Of a stretch of 32,613 nt of DNA, positions 1 through 7,686 are shown in pieces (position 1 is the stretch's first letter; each line of letters starts with the position of its first letter). The stretch spans positions 1 to 32,613 of the forward strand of contig CAIYYT010000227.1 of assembly GCA_903930455.1 (NCBI GenBank), in the 5' to 3' direction. The translations under genes and the position numbers were made by a program. Origin of the DNA: an uncultured bacterium. Lineage in GTDB: Bacteria > Zixibacteria > MSB-5A5 > CAIYYT01. The notes beneath the pieces are model-generated. The model was not told the DNA's origin and ran no database searches. It saw only the letters and a program-made list of their open reading frames with translations.

Positions 1-1
1 G

Positions 2-1042
2 TGGTACACAGGTGACTTCCCCCCGACAGATGTTATCCGTATTGACAGCGTTACTGACGCAACCGTCGACGCTGGATATCATGGTTGGGGAGGCATTCTG
101 GGTCATCCTATCTGCGACAGCTTAGACGGCCAAAAGATTATGCCTCTGTCAGCGGTAGATTTCTATGATGGTGGTATTGATATCACTTGCGCCGACTCAA
201 TCGATGCGCGTGGCGATCTTAACCTGAACGGTATTGCCAACGAAATCGCTGATGCGGTTATTTACACCCAGTACTTCCTGGTTGGCATCGACGCTTTCCC
301 GATAATCAGCGGTTATGCTAACAGTCGTGAAGCCGCTATTGCCGCTTCCGATGTTAATGGCGATGGCAAGCCGTTGTCGATCGGCGACTTGGTCTACCTG
401 ATCCGCATCATCTCAGGCGATGCTCAGCCGTATGCCAAGTTGTCACTGTTTGCTCAGGATGTGGATGTGCGTTTTGACGGCAAGGTTGTGGCGACCGAGT
501 CGAATGTAAAGATCGGGGCGGTCTTGCTGACGTTCAAGGTCGGCGAGGACATCAAAGTAACGAACCTGACGAACCTCACTCTGAATCAGAGTTTGGTGGC
601 GGGCGAGTTGAAGGTACTGTTGTACGACATTTCGACCAAGTCGATTAGTTCGGGTCTGAGCGAGGTGGTCCGTATTGAGGGACAGGCGGAGTTGGTGACG
701 GCGGAAGTGGCCGACTATGACGGCAACATGCTGACCTCGAAGCTGGAGCAGGCGGCATTGCCAACGACGTTTGCGTTGGGTCAGAACCGTCCGAACCCGT
801 TCAATCCGGAAACCGTCATTGAGTTTTCGCTGCCGACTACCGGTGAGATCTCGCTTAGGATTTACAACGTGGCGGGGCAATTGGTAAGGACACTGGTCAG
901 TGGCACCACTCCGGCCGGTTACTATCAGGTTCGCTGGGACGGTCGCGACGCCAATGGCAGCAACGTCTCATCCGGTGTCTACTTCTACAAAATCGATACC
1001 AAGAACTTCTCCGAAACCCGAAAGATGCTCTTGGTCAAATAG
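2..1042 (+). CDS. Secreted dockerin-repeat protein with C-terminal FlgD/Por-type sorting domain (5' truncated)
   Basis: The frame is open from base 2 with no stop, so the ATG at 140 in the ORF track is internal and the true start lies outside the window. About residues 65-140 of the visible part hold a dockerin type I pair: 'GDLNLNGIANEIADAV' and 'SDVNGDGKPLSIGDLV', each with Asp/Asn-rich Ca-binding loops. A beta-rich, possibly cohesin-like stretch follows. The last ~90 residues begin 'NRPNPFNPET' and contain 'LRIYNVAGQLVRTL' and 'SSGVYFYKI', the standard FlgD-like Ig / type A C-terminal tag of secreted FCB proteins. The protein is probably exported and surface-attached or released. Its function cannot be told because the N-terminal part is missing. 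It converges on aroQ. Domain calls are by motif; the secretion route is inferred. Confidence 0.85.
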   Translation, partial: WYTGDFPPTDVIRIDSVTDATVDAGYHGWGGILGHPICDSLDGQKIMPLSAVDFYDGGIDITCADSIDARGDLNLNGIANEIADAVIYTQYFLVGIDAFPIISGYANSREAAIAASDVNGDGKPLSIGDLVYLIRIISGDAQPYAKLSLFAQDVDVRFDGKVVATESNVKIGAVLLTFKVGEDIKVTNLTNLTLNQSLVAGELKVLLYDISTKSISSGLSEVVRIEGQAELVTAEVADYDGNMLTSKLEQAALPTTFALGQNRPNPFNPETVIEFSLPTTGEISLRIYNVAGQLVRTLVSGTTPAGYYQVRWDGRDANGSNVSSGVYFYKIDTKNFSETRKMLLVK

Positions 1043-1091
1043 GACTGATCTCTCAGCCGGCTGTTACGACACCGCCACAATAACAAAACCC

Positions 1092-1121
1092 AAAACCCCG
1101 TTCAAATATGAACGGGGTTTT
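1092..1121. terminator. Symmetric rho-independent terminator between convergent genes
   Basis: A perfect 13-bp stem (AAAACCCCGTTCA / TGAACGGGGTTTT) closes a 4-nt loop 49 bases after the dockerin-gene stop and 23 bases after the aroQ stop on the other strand. The A-run on one arm becomes a U-run on the opposite transcript, so the element can end transcription from both sides. Confidence 0.88.
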
Positions 1122-1144
1122 GATTTCTATGATTCACTTGACGC

Positions 1145-1579
1145 TCAGACTTCAGGATTGGTAAGATACTGTAGTGCCAATAAGTAACTCTGGGCACCGA
1201 AACCACTGATTACACCAATTGCTCCGCGCGCGGTAATCATGGGCTGCCGAAACTCTTCACGCCGATAGATATTACTCAGATGGACTTCGACAGCCGTCGT
1301 CTTTGACGCCAACAACGCATCCAGTATGGCCACCGAAGTATGAGAGTATCCGCCCGGATTGATAACAATGCCGCTAACATCAGAGCCGGAACTCTGGATC
1401 AGGTCAACAATAGCACCCTCGGAGTTCGCTTGATGAATCTCGACTCGGCAATCGAGACGTCGCGCCTCAGTCTCGATCTGATCGTTGATCTGCCCCAATG
1501 TCTGATTACCGTAGATCTCGGGCTGACGCTGGCCCAGCGAATTGAGGTTGGGTCCATGGATGACCATGATCTTTTTCAT
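1145..1579 (-). CDS. aroQ: 3-dehydroquinate dehydratase, type II
   Basis: Dehydrates 3-dehydroquinate to 3-dehydroshikimate, the third shikimate-pathway step, in the cytoplasm. The 144-residue length is normal for the type II (dodecameric) class. Visible signatures are 'GPNLN' near the N-terminus, the catalytic Tyr23 in 'EIYG', 'IHQANSEG', the substrate-binding 'NPGGYSHTS', His100 in 'EVHLSN', and a C-terminal 'GVISGFG'. The ATG overlaps the aroB stop as ATGA, so translation is probably coupled. It is the last gene of the aro operon and ends just before a bidirectional terminator. The family assignment is secure. Confidence 0.96.
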   Translation of the reverse strand: MKKIMVIHGPNLNSLGQRQPEIYGNQTLGQINDQIETEARRLDCRVEIHQANSEGAIVDLIQSSGSDVSGIVINPGGYSHTSVAILDALLASKTTAVEVHLSNIYRREEFRQPMITARGAIGVISGFGAQSYLLALQYLTNPEV

Positions 1580-2649
1580 TTGCTGATCCTTTCCCGCGTT
1601 TCAGCAAGGGAGCGCTTGAATTGTGCACAGCTAATCGGCACTATCTGATGAGTGCCGCAACGCGGTAATAGAACGAAGTTAATCTGCTTGCCGGACCGCT
1701 TCTTGTCGTGCTTGATCTTCTCCCATAGAAGTTCGGCGTCAAGCGCCGCAGCATCGAAGTGGTCGTAGATCGCGATGATAGCACTCCACATCTGGTTGAA
1801 ATCTCTCTGTGAAAGTGATGAGTACAGTTGTGACAGCGTCAGCGCGATGAGCATGCCAAAGGCTATGGACTTGCCGTGTGACCAGCCTGCGACGGCCTCG
1901 ACAGCATGACCGGTTGTGTGTCCGAAATTCAGCACGCGACGCAGACCTTTCTCGTAAGGATCGGCATTGACTATCGCCAATTTGGCATTGATTGCGTCCG
2001 CGATCAGGTGATTCAGATCTTGCCGGCCGATCAGAAACTGCAAGTTGGGAACGTGCTTCGCGAACAACCGTCGATCACTTGCAGCAAACACCTTGATCGC
2101 CTCTACGAGTCCCTGCTTGATCTGCACCGTGCGTAAGGATGAAAGAAGACGACTGTCGCAGATCACCATTCGAGGTGCATGAAAACTGCCGACGACATTT
2201 TTGGTGTTGTGCAGGTTGACAGCGTTCTTGCCGCCAATGGCCGCGTCGATTTGAGCCAGCAGCGTTGTCGGCACGGCGACGTATGCAACACCGCGCATGT
2301 AACATGATGCCACAAATCCCGTGATGTCTGTCACAACTCCTCCACCGATGCCCAACACAAGACTCTCGCGGTCAGCTTCATTTTCCCACAACCAACTCAG
2401 GAGTCGCTGGAGTCGCGCCAACGACTTATGCCGTTCGCCGCGTGGGAACAGATAAACCGGAACACCGGCAAGCATGTGCTTGAGTATGCTCTGGGAATAG
2501 AGTTCAAACACGCGCTCATCTACCACAGCACACACGGCGCTGAACTGCTTAAGGAAACGTGGAGTTGCCAGTTTGTCAATTATGTCTGCGCCGGAATATA
2601 TCGGCGCCGTGACAGGCGGATGCAGAGGTGTAAACAGAAATCGCTTCAT
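1576..2649 (-). CDS. aroB: 3-dehydroquinate synthase
   Basis: Converts DAHP to 3-dehydroquinate using NAD and a divalent metal, the second shikimate step. The 357 residues match the family. Seen motifs are the NAD-binding 'GIGGGVVTDITGF', 'VPTTLLAQIDAAIGGK', a Glu metal ligand in 'LVEAIKV', and the two metal-ligand His regions 'LNFGHTTGHA' and 'WSHGKSIAFGM'. A 'KHDKK' segment near the C-terminus is also typical. The usual Ser/Thr of 'DASVGGK' is Ala here, which is a mild variation. The ATG overlaps the aroK stop as ATGA, and the stop overlaps the aroQ start, so the gene is coupled at both ends. Confidence 0.96.
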   Translation of the reverse strand: MKRFLFTPLHPPVTAPIYSGADIIDKLATPRFLKQFSAVCAVVDERVFELYSQSILKHMLAGVPVYLFPRGERHKSLARLQRLLSWLWENEADRESLVLGIGGGVVTDITGFVASCYMRGVAYVAVPTTLLAQIDAAIGGKNAVNLHNTKNVVGSFHAPRMVICDSRLLSSLRTVQIKQGLVEAIKVFAASDRRLFAKHVPNLQFLIGRQDLNHLIADAINAKLAIVNADPYEKGLRRVLNFGHTTGHAVEAVAGWSHGKSIAFGMLIALTLSQLYSSLSQRDFNQMWSAIIAIYDHFDAAALDAELLWEKIKHDKKRSGKQINFVLLPRCGTHQIVPISCAQFKRSLAETRERISK

Positions 2650-3179
2650 TCGTTAAGCCACTCCAGATAGAGTGTGATGATCTCTTCCTCTGTCCGCTCA
2701 AGGTCGCCGCTGCTCGTGTCAACCTGATGACGGATCCCCTCATAGAATGCGGCCCGACGGTTGTAGATTTCTTGCAAGCGTTCTTCCGGTGAGAAGCCAT
2801 TGAGCAGCGGACGATCCGTGGCGTTGCTCAGTCGAGTTACGAGAACTCCGATGGGAGCGTGCAGAAGAATGACCAGTCCGTTGGCGAATGCCGCCGCCAT
2901 GTTGCCGTGGTTTGTCAGCATACCACCGCCAGTGGCTATCACCTGATGCTCGCGATTGATGATTTCCGGCAGAAGCGCCGTTTCGTGCCGGCGGAAGAAG
3001 TCCTCGCCGTGAACCGCGAAGATCTCGGTAACTGGCAGCGACAATTGGCGTTCGATAACAGCATCGGTGTCGATGAAGATATAGGCCAGCTTGCGGGCGA
3101 CGACCTCGCCGATCGTGCTCTTGCCGGTCGCCATCATGCCGGTAAGGAACAGGTTTCGTTTCTTAGCGTGCGCGAACAT
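2646..3179 (-). CDS. aroK: Shikimate kinase
   Basis: Phosphorylates shikimate to shikimate-3-phosphate with ATP. It is 177 residues long, the normal single-domain size. The Walker A loop is 'GMMATGKST' near residue 14, followed by the shikimate-binding 'DTDAVIE', the 'GGGM' substrate loop and the lid-region 'DRPLL'. The start ATG lies inside the aroC end with a 17-base overlap, and the stop overlaps the aroB ATG. No strong Shine-Dalgarno is visible, so initiation probably depends on ribosomes arriving from aroC. The symbol aroK rather than aroL is by convention only. Confidence 0.94.
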   Translation of the reverse strand: MFAHAKKRNLFLTGMMATGKSTIGEVVARKLAYIFIDTDAVIERQLSLPVTEIFAVHGEDFFRRHETALLPEIINREHQVIATGGGMLTNHGNMAAAFANGLVILLHAPIGVLVTRLSNATDRPLLNGFSPEERLQEIYNRRAAFYEGIRHQVDTSSGDLERTEEEIITLYLEWLNE

Positions 3180-4296
3180 ACTTCAGATAGGAATGATAGT
3201 TGGCAAGCGTTTCGCGCATGGAGTCACCTCCGAATTTCTCCGAGAGGAGATCGGCAATCACCAACGCGACGACAGCTTCACACACAACGCCGCCCGCGGG
3301 GACGATACAGATGTCGGAGCGAACATAGGGCGCAATGGTCTTACGCTTAGTCTTCAGGTTGACCGAGTCGAGCGGTTTGCTGAGTGTCGAGATCGGTTTG
3401 AAGAACGCACGTAGTAGAATTTCCTCACCATTAGTGATGCCACCGATGATACCGCCTGCATGATTGGAAACGTGACGATAGCCATCATTGTTCTCGTAGA
3501 CAATCGGGTCATTGACATCGCTGCCAAACGACGACGACGACGCGATGCCGTCACCAATCTCGACCGCCTTGACTGACGGTACACTCATTATTGCCGCTGC
3601 CAGGCGCGCGTCGGCACGACGGTCCCATTGTACATAGCTGCCCAATCCTATTGGCGCTCCCGTTACAATCACTTCAGTGGCACCACCACGAGTGTCGCCT
3701 TGCTCGACCGCCCTATCGATCGCCTTGATCATTTCGAGCGTACTGCTCTTGTCGACGCAGCGCACGTGAGATGACTCAACATCGCGAAAGACCTTTGGTG
3801 TAAACTTGACCGGTGTGTCATACGCGACATCACCAATGCGCCGGGTGTGCGAGTACACTTTGATCCCGAAATGAGCAAGATACTGCCTTGCCACATTGCC
3901 CAGCGCAGTACGCGCCACTGTCTCGCGTGCCGATGAGCGTTCGATGGCTTTCTGGATGTCATCAAGACCATACTTGAGGTAGCCGACCAAATCAGCGTGT
4001 CCCGGGCGCGGGATGAGCTTCTTCTCGCGCTGATGCCCCTTCCAGTTTGCCCAATCCTTGTTTTGGATCAGAATCGCGATCGGACTGCCAATCGTCACGC
4101 CGTCCCATATTCCGGCAGTTACGATAGCTGTGTCCCGCTCAATGCGCATGCGCTTTCCACGACCGTAACCCATCTGCCTGCGGCGAAGGTCAAACGTGAT
4201 CGCCTCGCCATCGAGCTTCATGCCGGCGGGAATTCCCTCGATAATCGCAGTCAGTGACGGTCCGTGCGATTCGCCGGCGGTGAGGTACCTAATCAA
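3163..4296 (-). CDS. aroC: Chorismate synthase
   Basis: Makes chorismate from EPSP by an FMNH2-dependent trans elimination, the last shikimate step. Motifs in order: 'RYLTAGESHGPSL' at the extreme N-terminus with the first catalytic His, 'RPGHADL' with the second, 'SARETVARTALGN', and the flavin/phosphate region 'NHAGGIIGGITNGE'. The ORF track starts at a TTG at 4314 with a possible GAGG ribosome site. A second TTG at 4296 gives 'MIRYLTAGESHG', matching the family N-terminus almost exactly and preceded by GGAG nine bases away. I chose 4296 but cannot exclude 4314. It overlaps the aroE end and the aroK start, as expected for an operon-internal gene. Confidence 0.94.
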   Translation of the reverse strand: MIRYLTAGESHGPSLTAIIEGIPAGMKLDGEAITFDLRRRQMGYGRGKRMRIERDTAIVTAGIWDGVTIGSPIAILIQNKDWANWKGHQREKKLIPRPGHADLVGYLKYGLDDIQKAIERSSARETVARTALGNVARQYLAHFGIKVYSHTRRIGDVAYDTPVKFTPKVFRDVESSHVRCVDKSSTLEMIKAIDRAVEQGDTRGGATEVIVTGAPIGLGSYVQWDRRADARLAAAIMSVPSVKAVEIGDGIASSSSFGSDVNDPIVYENNDGYRHVSNHAGGIIGGITNGEEILLRAFFKPISTLSKPLDSVNLKTKRKTIAPYVRSDICIVPAGGVVCEAVVALVIADLLSEKFGGDSMRETLANYHSYLKYVRAR

Positions 4297-5104
4297 TGCG
4301 CAAGGCTCCGTCAATGATCCTCAGCACGCGATTCACGGTCACTTCTTGTCCGGTCATAATCCTAAAACTCCTGACCGCCTGAACTGCCAGCATATAGTTG
4401 CCTCGCAAATGAGCGCGCTTGACAAGATCATAGTTGCCGTAACGCAGTTCGAAGATCCGTGCCACTTTCTTGATCACGCTTCTGTCTGCCAAATCGGTGA
4501 TTGCAGCGGGGGTGCAATTGATGCACAAATCGCAACCGGCCAAATTGTCAATGGCCTCCTCCAATAATGCGGGACGATAACCGGACGGACGCGGTAGCCG
4601 TCGGACAAACGCGCCGAAGCGCAGCAGTGAGGCGGGAGATCGATGATATACATGAATGGCGCGCGCGCCATGAGAAACCAGATAGTAGTAGGCCGTCTGT
4701 GCGCCGCCTCCCGAACCGATGATAGCAACGTTCGCGCCTCTGACCGAGATTTTCAGTCGGCTTTCAATGCTCTGCCTGATACCTTCATAATCGGTGTTGT
4801 AGCCATGCAGCACCCCCTTGCGATTGATCACAAGATTTGCTGACTGTGTCTGCTCAGCCACAAAATCGAGCCGATCGAGTAGCGGCAGAATTACGCGCTT
4901 ATGCGGAATAGTAACACTAAATCCCGCAAGTGGTAGTAGGCGCACGGATTTTATGAAATCGTTCAGGTCAAAGTTCCGCAGATCGAAGACGTTGTAGATT
5001 GCACAGATGTGTTTGTGCGTAAAAAGTTCGTGGTAGATCGTCGGCGACAGTGAATAGCCGATATCGGCGCCGATTATGCCGTAGATTGGAGTGTTTTGTT
5101 TCAT
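4289..5104 (-). CDS. aroE: Shikimate dehydrogenase
   Basis: Reduces 3-dehydroshikimate to shikimate with NADPH. The chosen ATG at 5104 overlaps the aroA stop as ATGA and gives 271 residues starting 'MKQNTPIYGIIG'. The longer ORF-track start at 5158 adds 18 unrelated-looking residues inside aroA. From this start, the substrate site 'SLSP' is at residues 18-21, the catalytic Lys is 69 in 'TIPHKR', and Asp105 is in 'GYNTDYEG'. The dinucleotide loop 'GSGGGAQT' and the C-terminal 'MLAVQAVRSFRI' follow. The Lys/Asp dyad is intact, so activity is expected. The gene is probably translated by coupling from aroA. Confidence 0.94.
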   Translation of the reverse strand: MKQNTPIYGIIGADIGYSLSPTIYHELFTHKHICAIYNVFDLRNFDLNDFIKSVRLLPLAGFSVTIPHKRVILPLLDRLDFVAEQTQSANLVINRKGVLHGYNTDYEGIRQSIESRLKISVRGANVAIIGSGGGAQTAYYYLVSHGARAIHVYHRSPASLLRFGAFVRRLPRPSGYRPALLEEAIDNLAGCDLCINCTPAAITDLADRSVIKKVARIFELRYGNYDLVKRAHLRGNYMLAVQAVRSFRIMTGQEVTVNRVLRIIDGALRID

Positions 5105-6369
5105 GCCACAACCGCCTGTAGCGTATGATAGAACTCCGGCGCGGAAATCGCAAAACATTCTTGATAGTCACCATGGAGCGAACCTGACAAAAGCAACTCC
5201 ATGATTTCAATTGCCATTGCCAATCGATGATCGCCTCGGTGATCCGGCGGACGAAGGCGCATACGCGCACCAGCCACAATCGTCAGGGTATCGGCTTCGA
5301 TCCGAGTATCACAGTCGTAGCACCGGAGCATGTCGGTAGTCCCCAACAAACGATCTGACTCTTTGACCCGCAATTCACCCAGGTTTGCGAAGGTGGTCGG
5401 GCCTTCGGCAAAGGCGGCCGCTACCGAGAGAATCGGAACCTCGTCGATAAATCGAACGGAGTCAAGGTCAGTGGCATTGATGCCATGCAACTCCGACGAC
5501 TTGACCACAATATCTCCAACCAACTCGTTCCGATAAACTCTCACGTCTTCGACAACGATGCTCGCACCCATCCTCTTCAGTATGTCTATTGCACCCGTGC
5601 GAGTTTGATTCACCAGCACGTTTTCAATAACCAATTGACTATCACGAGCCAAAGTCGCTGCTACAATGAAGTATGTCGCCGTCGAGATATCGCCCGGAAT
5701 GTCGTAAACGAATGGTTGCAGGCGGGCTGGAGGTCGGATGGTGAGCCCGTTTGCCATTGTCTGGATATCGATACCCTGAAACGCAAGAAAGCGCTCGGTA
5801 TGATCGCGTGATTGGCTTGGCTCGCGGTAGGTCGTCTCTCCATCCGCAAACAACGCCGCGAGCATTACTGCAGACTTGACCTGTGCCGAGGCGACCGGCG
5901 AATCATAGGTTATTCCGTGAAGCGGTTTGCCATGCACTATTACCGGCGGTTGATCATTGTTGTTCGCGGTCTGAAGATCGGCACCCATCAGTTTGAGGGG
6001 TGTAATCACCCGTCGAACCGGGCGGCGATTGAGAGAGTTGTCTCCGGACAACTCGCACGACACCTTGCTGCCGGCGAGAATGCCGAGCATCAGCCGCAGG
6101 GTTGTGCCGGAATTGCCGCAGTCCATTTGCTCGTGCGTGTGTGCAAACGCGCTCAGCCCTCCGCCGGTGATCAGCAGTCCGTCGCCGCGCTCTTCAGTCA
6201 GCACTCCCAGTTGTTGAAGAATTCTCAGGGTTGTGGCAACATCGTCGCCACCAGAGAGATTGTGAATCTCCGATTGTCCCTTTGCCAAAGCGGCAAACAT
6301 CAGCAGACGGTGTGACAACGACTTGTCGCCCCTGAGTCTTATTCTGCCTTGGATTCTTAGTCTCTTCAC
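5101..6369 (-). CDS. aroA: 3-phosphoshikimate 1-carboxyvinyltransferase (EPSP synthase)
   Basis: Transfers enolpyruvate from PEP to shikimate-3-phosphate. The 422 residues include 'GDKSLSHR' at 14-21, 'NSGTTLRLM', 'SAQVKSAVM', 'SRDHTERF', 'PGDISTATYF', 'DEVPILSVAAAFAEG', 'RVKESDR' and 'DHRGDHRLAMA', covering both lobes of the fold. The residue matching E. coli Gly96 is Gly, not the Ala of the CP4 enzyme, so ordinary glyphosate sensitivity is the simplest guess. The start is GTG. An in-frame TGA lies 12 bases upstream, so no earlier ATG, GTG or TTG start exists. No clear ribosome site is seen. It is the first gene of the aro operon, downstream of the secG terminator. Confidence 0.95.
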   Translation of the reverse strand: MKRLRIQGRIRLRGDKSLSHRLLMFAALAKGQSEIHNLSGGDDVATTLRILQQLGVLTEERGDGLLITGGGLSAFAHTHEQMDCGNSGTTLRLMLGILAGSKVSCELSGDNSLNRRPVRRVITPLKLMGADLQTANNNDQPPVIVHGKPLHGITYDSPVASAQVKSAVMLAALFADGETTYREPSQSRDHTERFLAFQGIDIQTMANGLTIRPPARLQPFVYDIPGDISTATYFIVAATLARDSQLVIENVLVNQTRTGAIDILKRMGASIVVEDVRVYRNELVGDIVVKSSELHGINATDLDSVRFIDEVPILSVAAAFAEGPTTFANLGELRVKESDRLLGTTDMLRCYDCDTRIEADTLTIVAGARMRLRPPDHRGDHRLAMAIEIMELLLSGSLHGDYQECFAISAPEFYHTLQAVVA

Positions 6370-6491
6370 AAAAATCGCAGATCAACAAACGTTTTTGCCC
6401 TGACAGAACCCGTTTTGCGGTGCCTTGTCAAGACCTTTCAGCGGCGGTTGCTTCTTTCCGTCGCTATCAAAACACAGACACAGGCACCGAT

Positions 6492-6522
6492 AAAAAAACC
6501 GGCAGAGAAGCTCTGCCGGTTT
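6492..6522 (-). terminator. Rho-independent terminator of the glycolysis-secG operon
   Basis: On the minus strand a 12-bp stem (AAACCGGCAGAG / CTCTGCCGGTTT) with a 3-nt loop runs into seven consecutive T residues, about 25 bases past the secG stop. It separates secG from the aro operon, so aroA needs its own promoter in the 120 bases that follow. I could not identify a convincing one there. Confidence 0.92.
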
Positions 6523-6545
6523 GCATCGTATTAGTCTATCAAAGA

Positions 6546-6908
6546 TTACTTGCCACCAGAAGGGGGGGTTGTCTGCTGCGTTCCCTGCTGCTGGCCTTGC
6601 GCCGGCGCCTGCGTCGGCACGGGTTGTTCCGTGGCCATGCGATTGACAGCGGACTCGCCGACTTGGCCGGTCGAACGACCTCTTGCCACGAGTGTCAGCA
6701 CAATGCAGGAGACCATGAACAGTATCGCCAACACTGTTGTAGCTTTGGAAAGGAACGTGGCTGCGCCACGACCGCCAAAAACGGCTCCGCTCAAGCCACC
6801 ACCACCAAACGCTCCCGCCAATCCTTCGCCTTTGGAGGACTGCATCAGCACTACCAACATCAGACCGCAACAAATGATCACGTGAATCACAATGAGAACC
6901 GCAAACAC
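6546..6908 (-). CDS. secG: Preprotein translocase subunit SecG
   Basis: Small membrane subunit of the SecYEG channel. It has two hydrophobic helices (about residues 2-21 and 55-75) separated by the family loop 'LMQSSKGEGLAGAFGG' and 'FGGRGAATFLSKATT', which is diagnostic. The roughly 45-residue Gln/Pro/Thr-rich tail is low-complexity and longer than in E. coli. The start codon is GTG, six bases after AAGGAG. It follows tpiA by 15 bases, a neighbourhood common in many bacteria, and ends at a strong terminator. Export of the tagged proteins elsewhere in this window would pass through this Sec channel. Confidence 0.95.
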   Translation of the reverse strand: MFAVLIVIHVIICCGLMLVVLMQSSKGEGLAGAFGGGGLSGAVFGGRGAATFLSKATTVLAILFMVSCIVLTLVARGRSTGQVGESAVNRMATEQPVPTQAPAQGQQQGTQQTTPPSGGK

Positions 6909-6923
6909 GAATGACTCCTTCTA

Positions 6924-7682
6924 CTATTGCCGAGCCGCCGCAATGATCTTGTTAAACGACTCTGCTGTTAAGCTCGCTCCGCCGACCAGACCTCCGTCGA
7001 TATTCGGCTGACCGAACAGTTCACGTGCGTTGTCCGGTTTGATCGACCCGCCGTAGAGGATGAGCACATCATCCACTATGGCCTGGTAATGCTCGCGCAG
7101 CACCGTGCGAATATAGCCGTGGACTTCCTCTGCCTGATGAGGAGAGGCCGTCCTGCCAGTGCCGATCGCCCAGACCGGTTCGTAGGCAATCACTGTCCGC
7201 CGAAGCTCGTCGGCTGGAACGCCATCCAAAGAACCAAGTAATTGAGTCTGAACCACGTTCATCATTTCGCCGGCATCTCGCTGGTCGAGAGTTTCGCCGA
7301 CACAGACGATCGGGTTCAGATTCTGCGACAGCGCTTTCTTGAGCTTCTGATTGACCAGCATATCGGTTTCGAAAAAAAGCTGCCGTCGTTCCGAGTGTCC
7401 TAAGATAACATACGAGCAGCCCAGCGTCAACAGCATTTTCCCACTCACTTCGCCGGTGAACGCACCTTCATCTTCCCAATGCATATTCTGTGCTCCAACA
7501 GCTACAGCAGTGCCTTTGACAGCAATTATCGCACTCGACAACGACGTAAACGGCGGGAAGATAACGACTTGCGGGTCAGTAGCCTGCCCGACAAAATCAG
7601 CGATTCCTTTGGCTAGAGCCGCCGCCTTCTCAGGTGTCGTATACATCTTCCAGTTGCCAGCGACGAGTTTTCTTCTCTTCAT
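6924..7682 (-). CDS. tpiA: Triosephosphate isomerase
   Basis: Interconverts dihydroxyacetone phosphate and glyceraldehyde-3-phosphate. The 252 residues form a complete TIM barrel: 'AGNWKM' with the catalytic Lys12, the electrophilic His in 'ILGHSERR', the catalytic Glu in 'AYEPVWAIGTGRTA' (the last part being the flexible loop), and the phosphate-binding 'LYGGSIKPDN' and 'GGLVGGASL'. All key residues are present. The ATG is four bases after the pgk stop, and AGGAAG supplies a plausible ribosome site. It is part of the gap-pgk-tpiA run. Confidence 0.97.
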   Translation of the reverse strand: MKRRKLVAGNWKMYTTPEKAAALAKGIADFVGQATDPQVVIFPPFTSLSSAIIAVKGTAVAVGAQNMHWEDEGAFTGEVSGKMLLTLGCSYVILGHSERRQLFFETDMLVNQKLKKALSQNLNPIVCVGETLDQRDAGEMMNVVQTQLLGSLDGVPADELRRTVIAYEPVWAIGTGRTASPHQAEEVHGYIRTVLREHYQAIVDDVLILYGGSIKPDNARELFGQPNIDGGLVGGASLTAESFNKIIAAARQ

Positions 7683-7686
7683 TAGC

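Noticed and set aside
5101-6369. Possible glyphosate-insensitive (CP4-like) EPSP synthase, because of 'RDHTE' and 'SAQVK'
   Set aside because: The residue equivalent to E. coli Gly96 is Gly, not Ala, in 'NSGTTLR'. The other motifs are widespread and do not show resistance.
6403-6431. TTGACA on the minus strand upstream of aroA as the aro-operon promoter
   Set aside because: The -35 match is perfect, but the hexamer 17 bases on is TTCTGT and no spacing from 16 to 18 gives a credible -10. A promoter is expected here, but this one is not supported.
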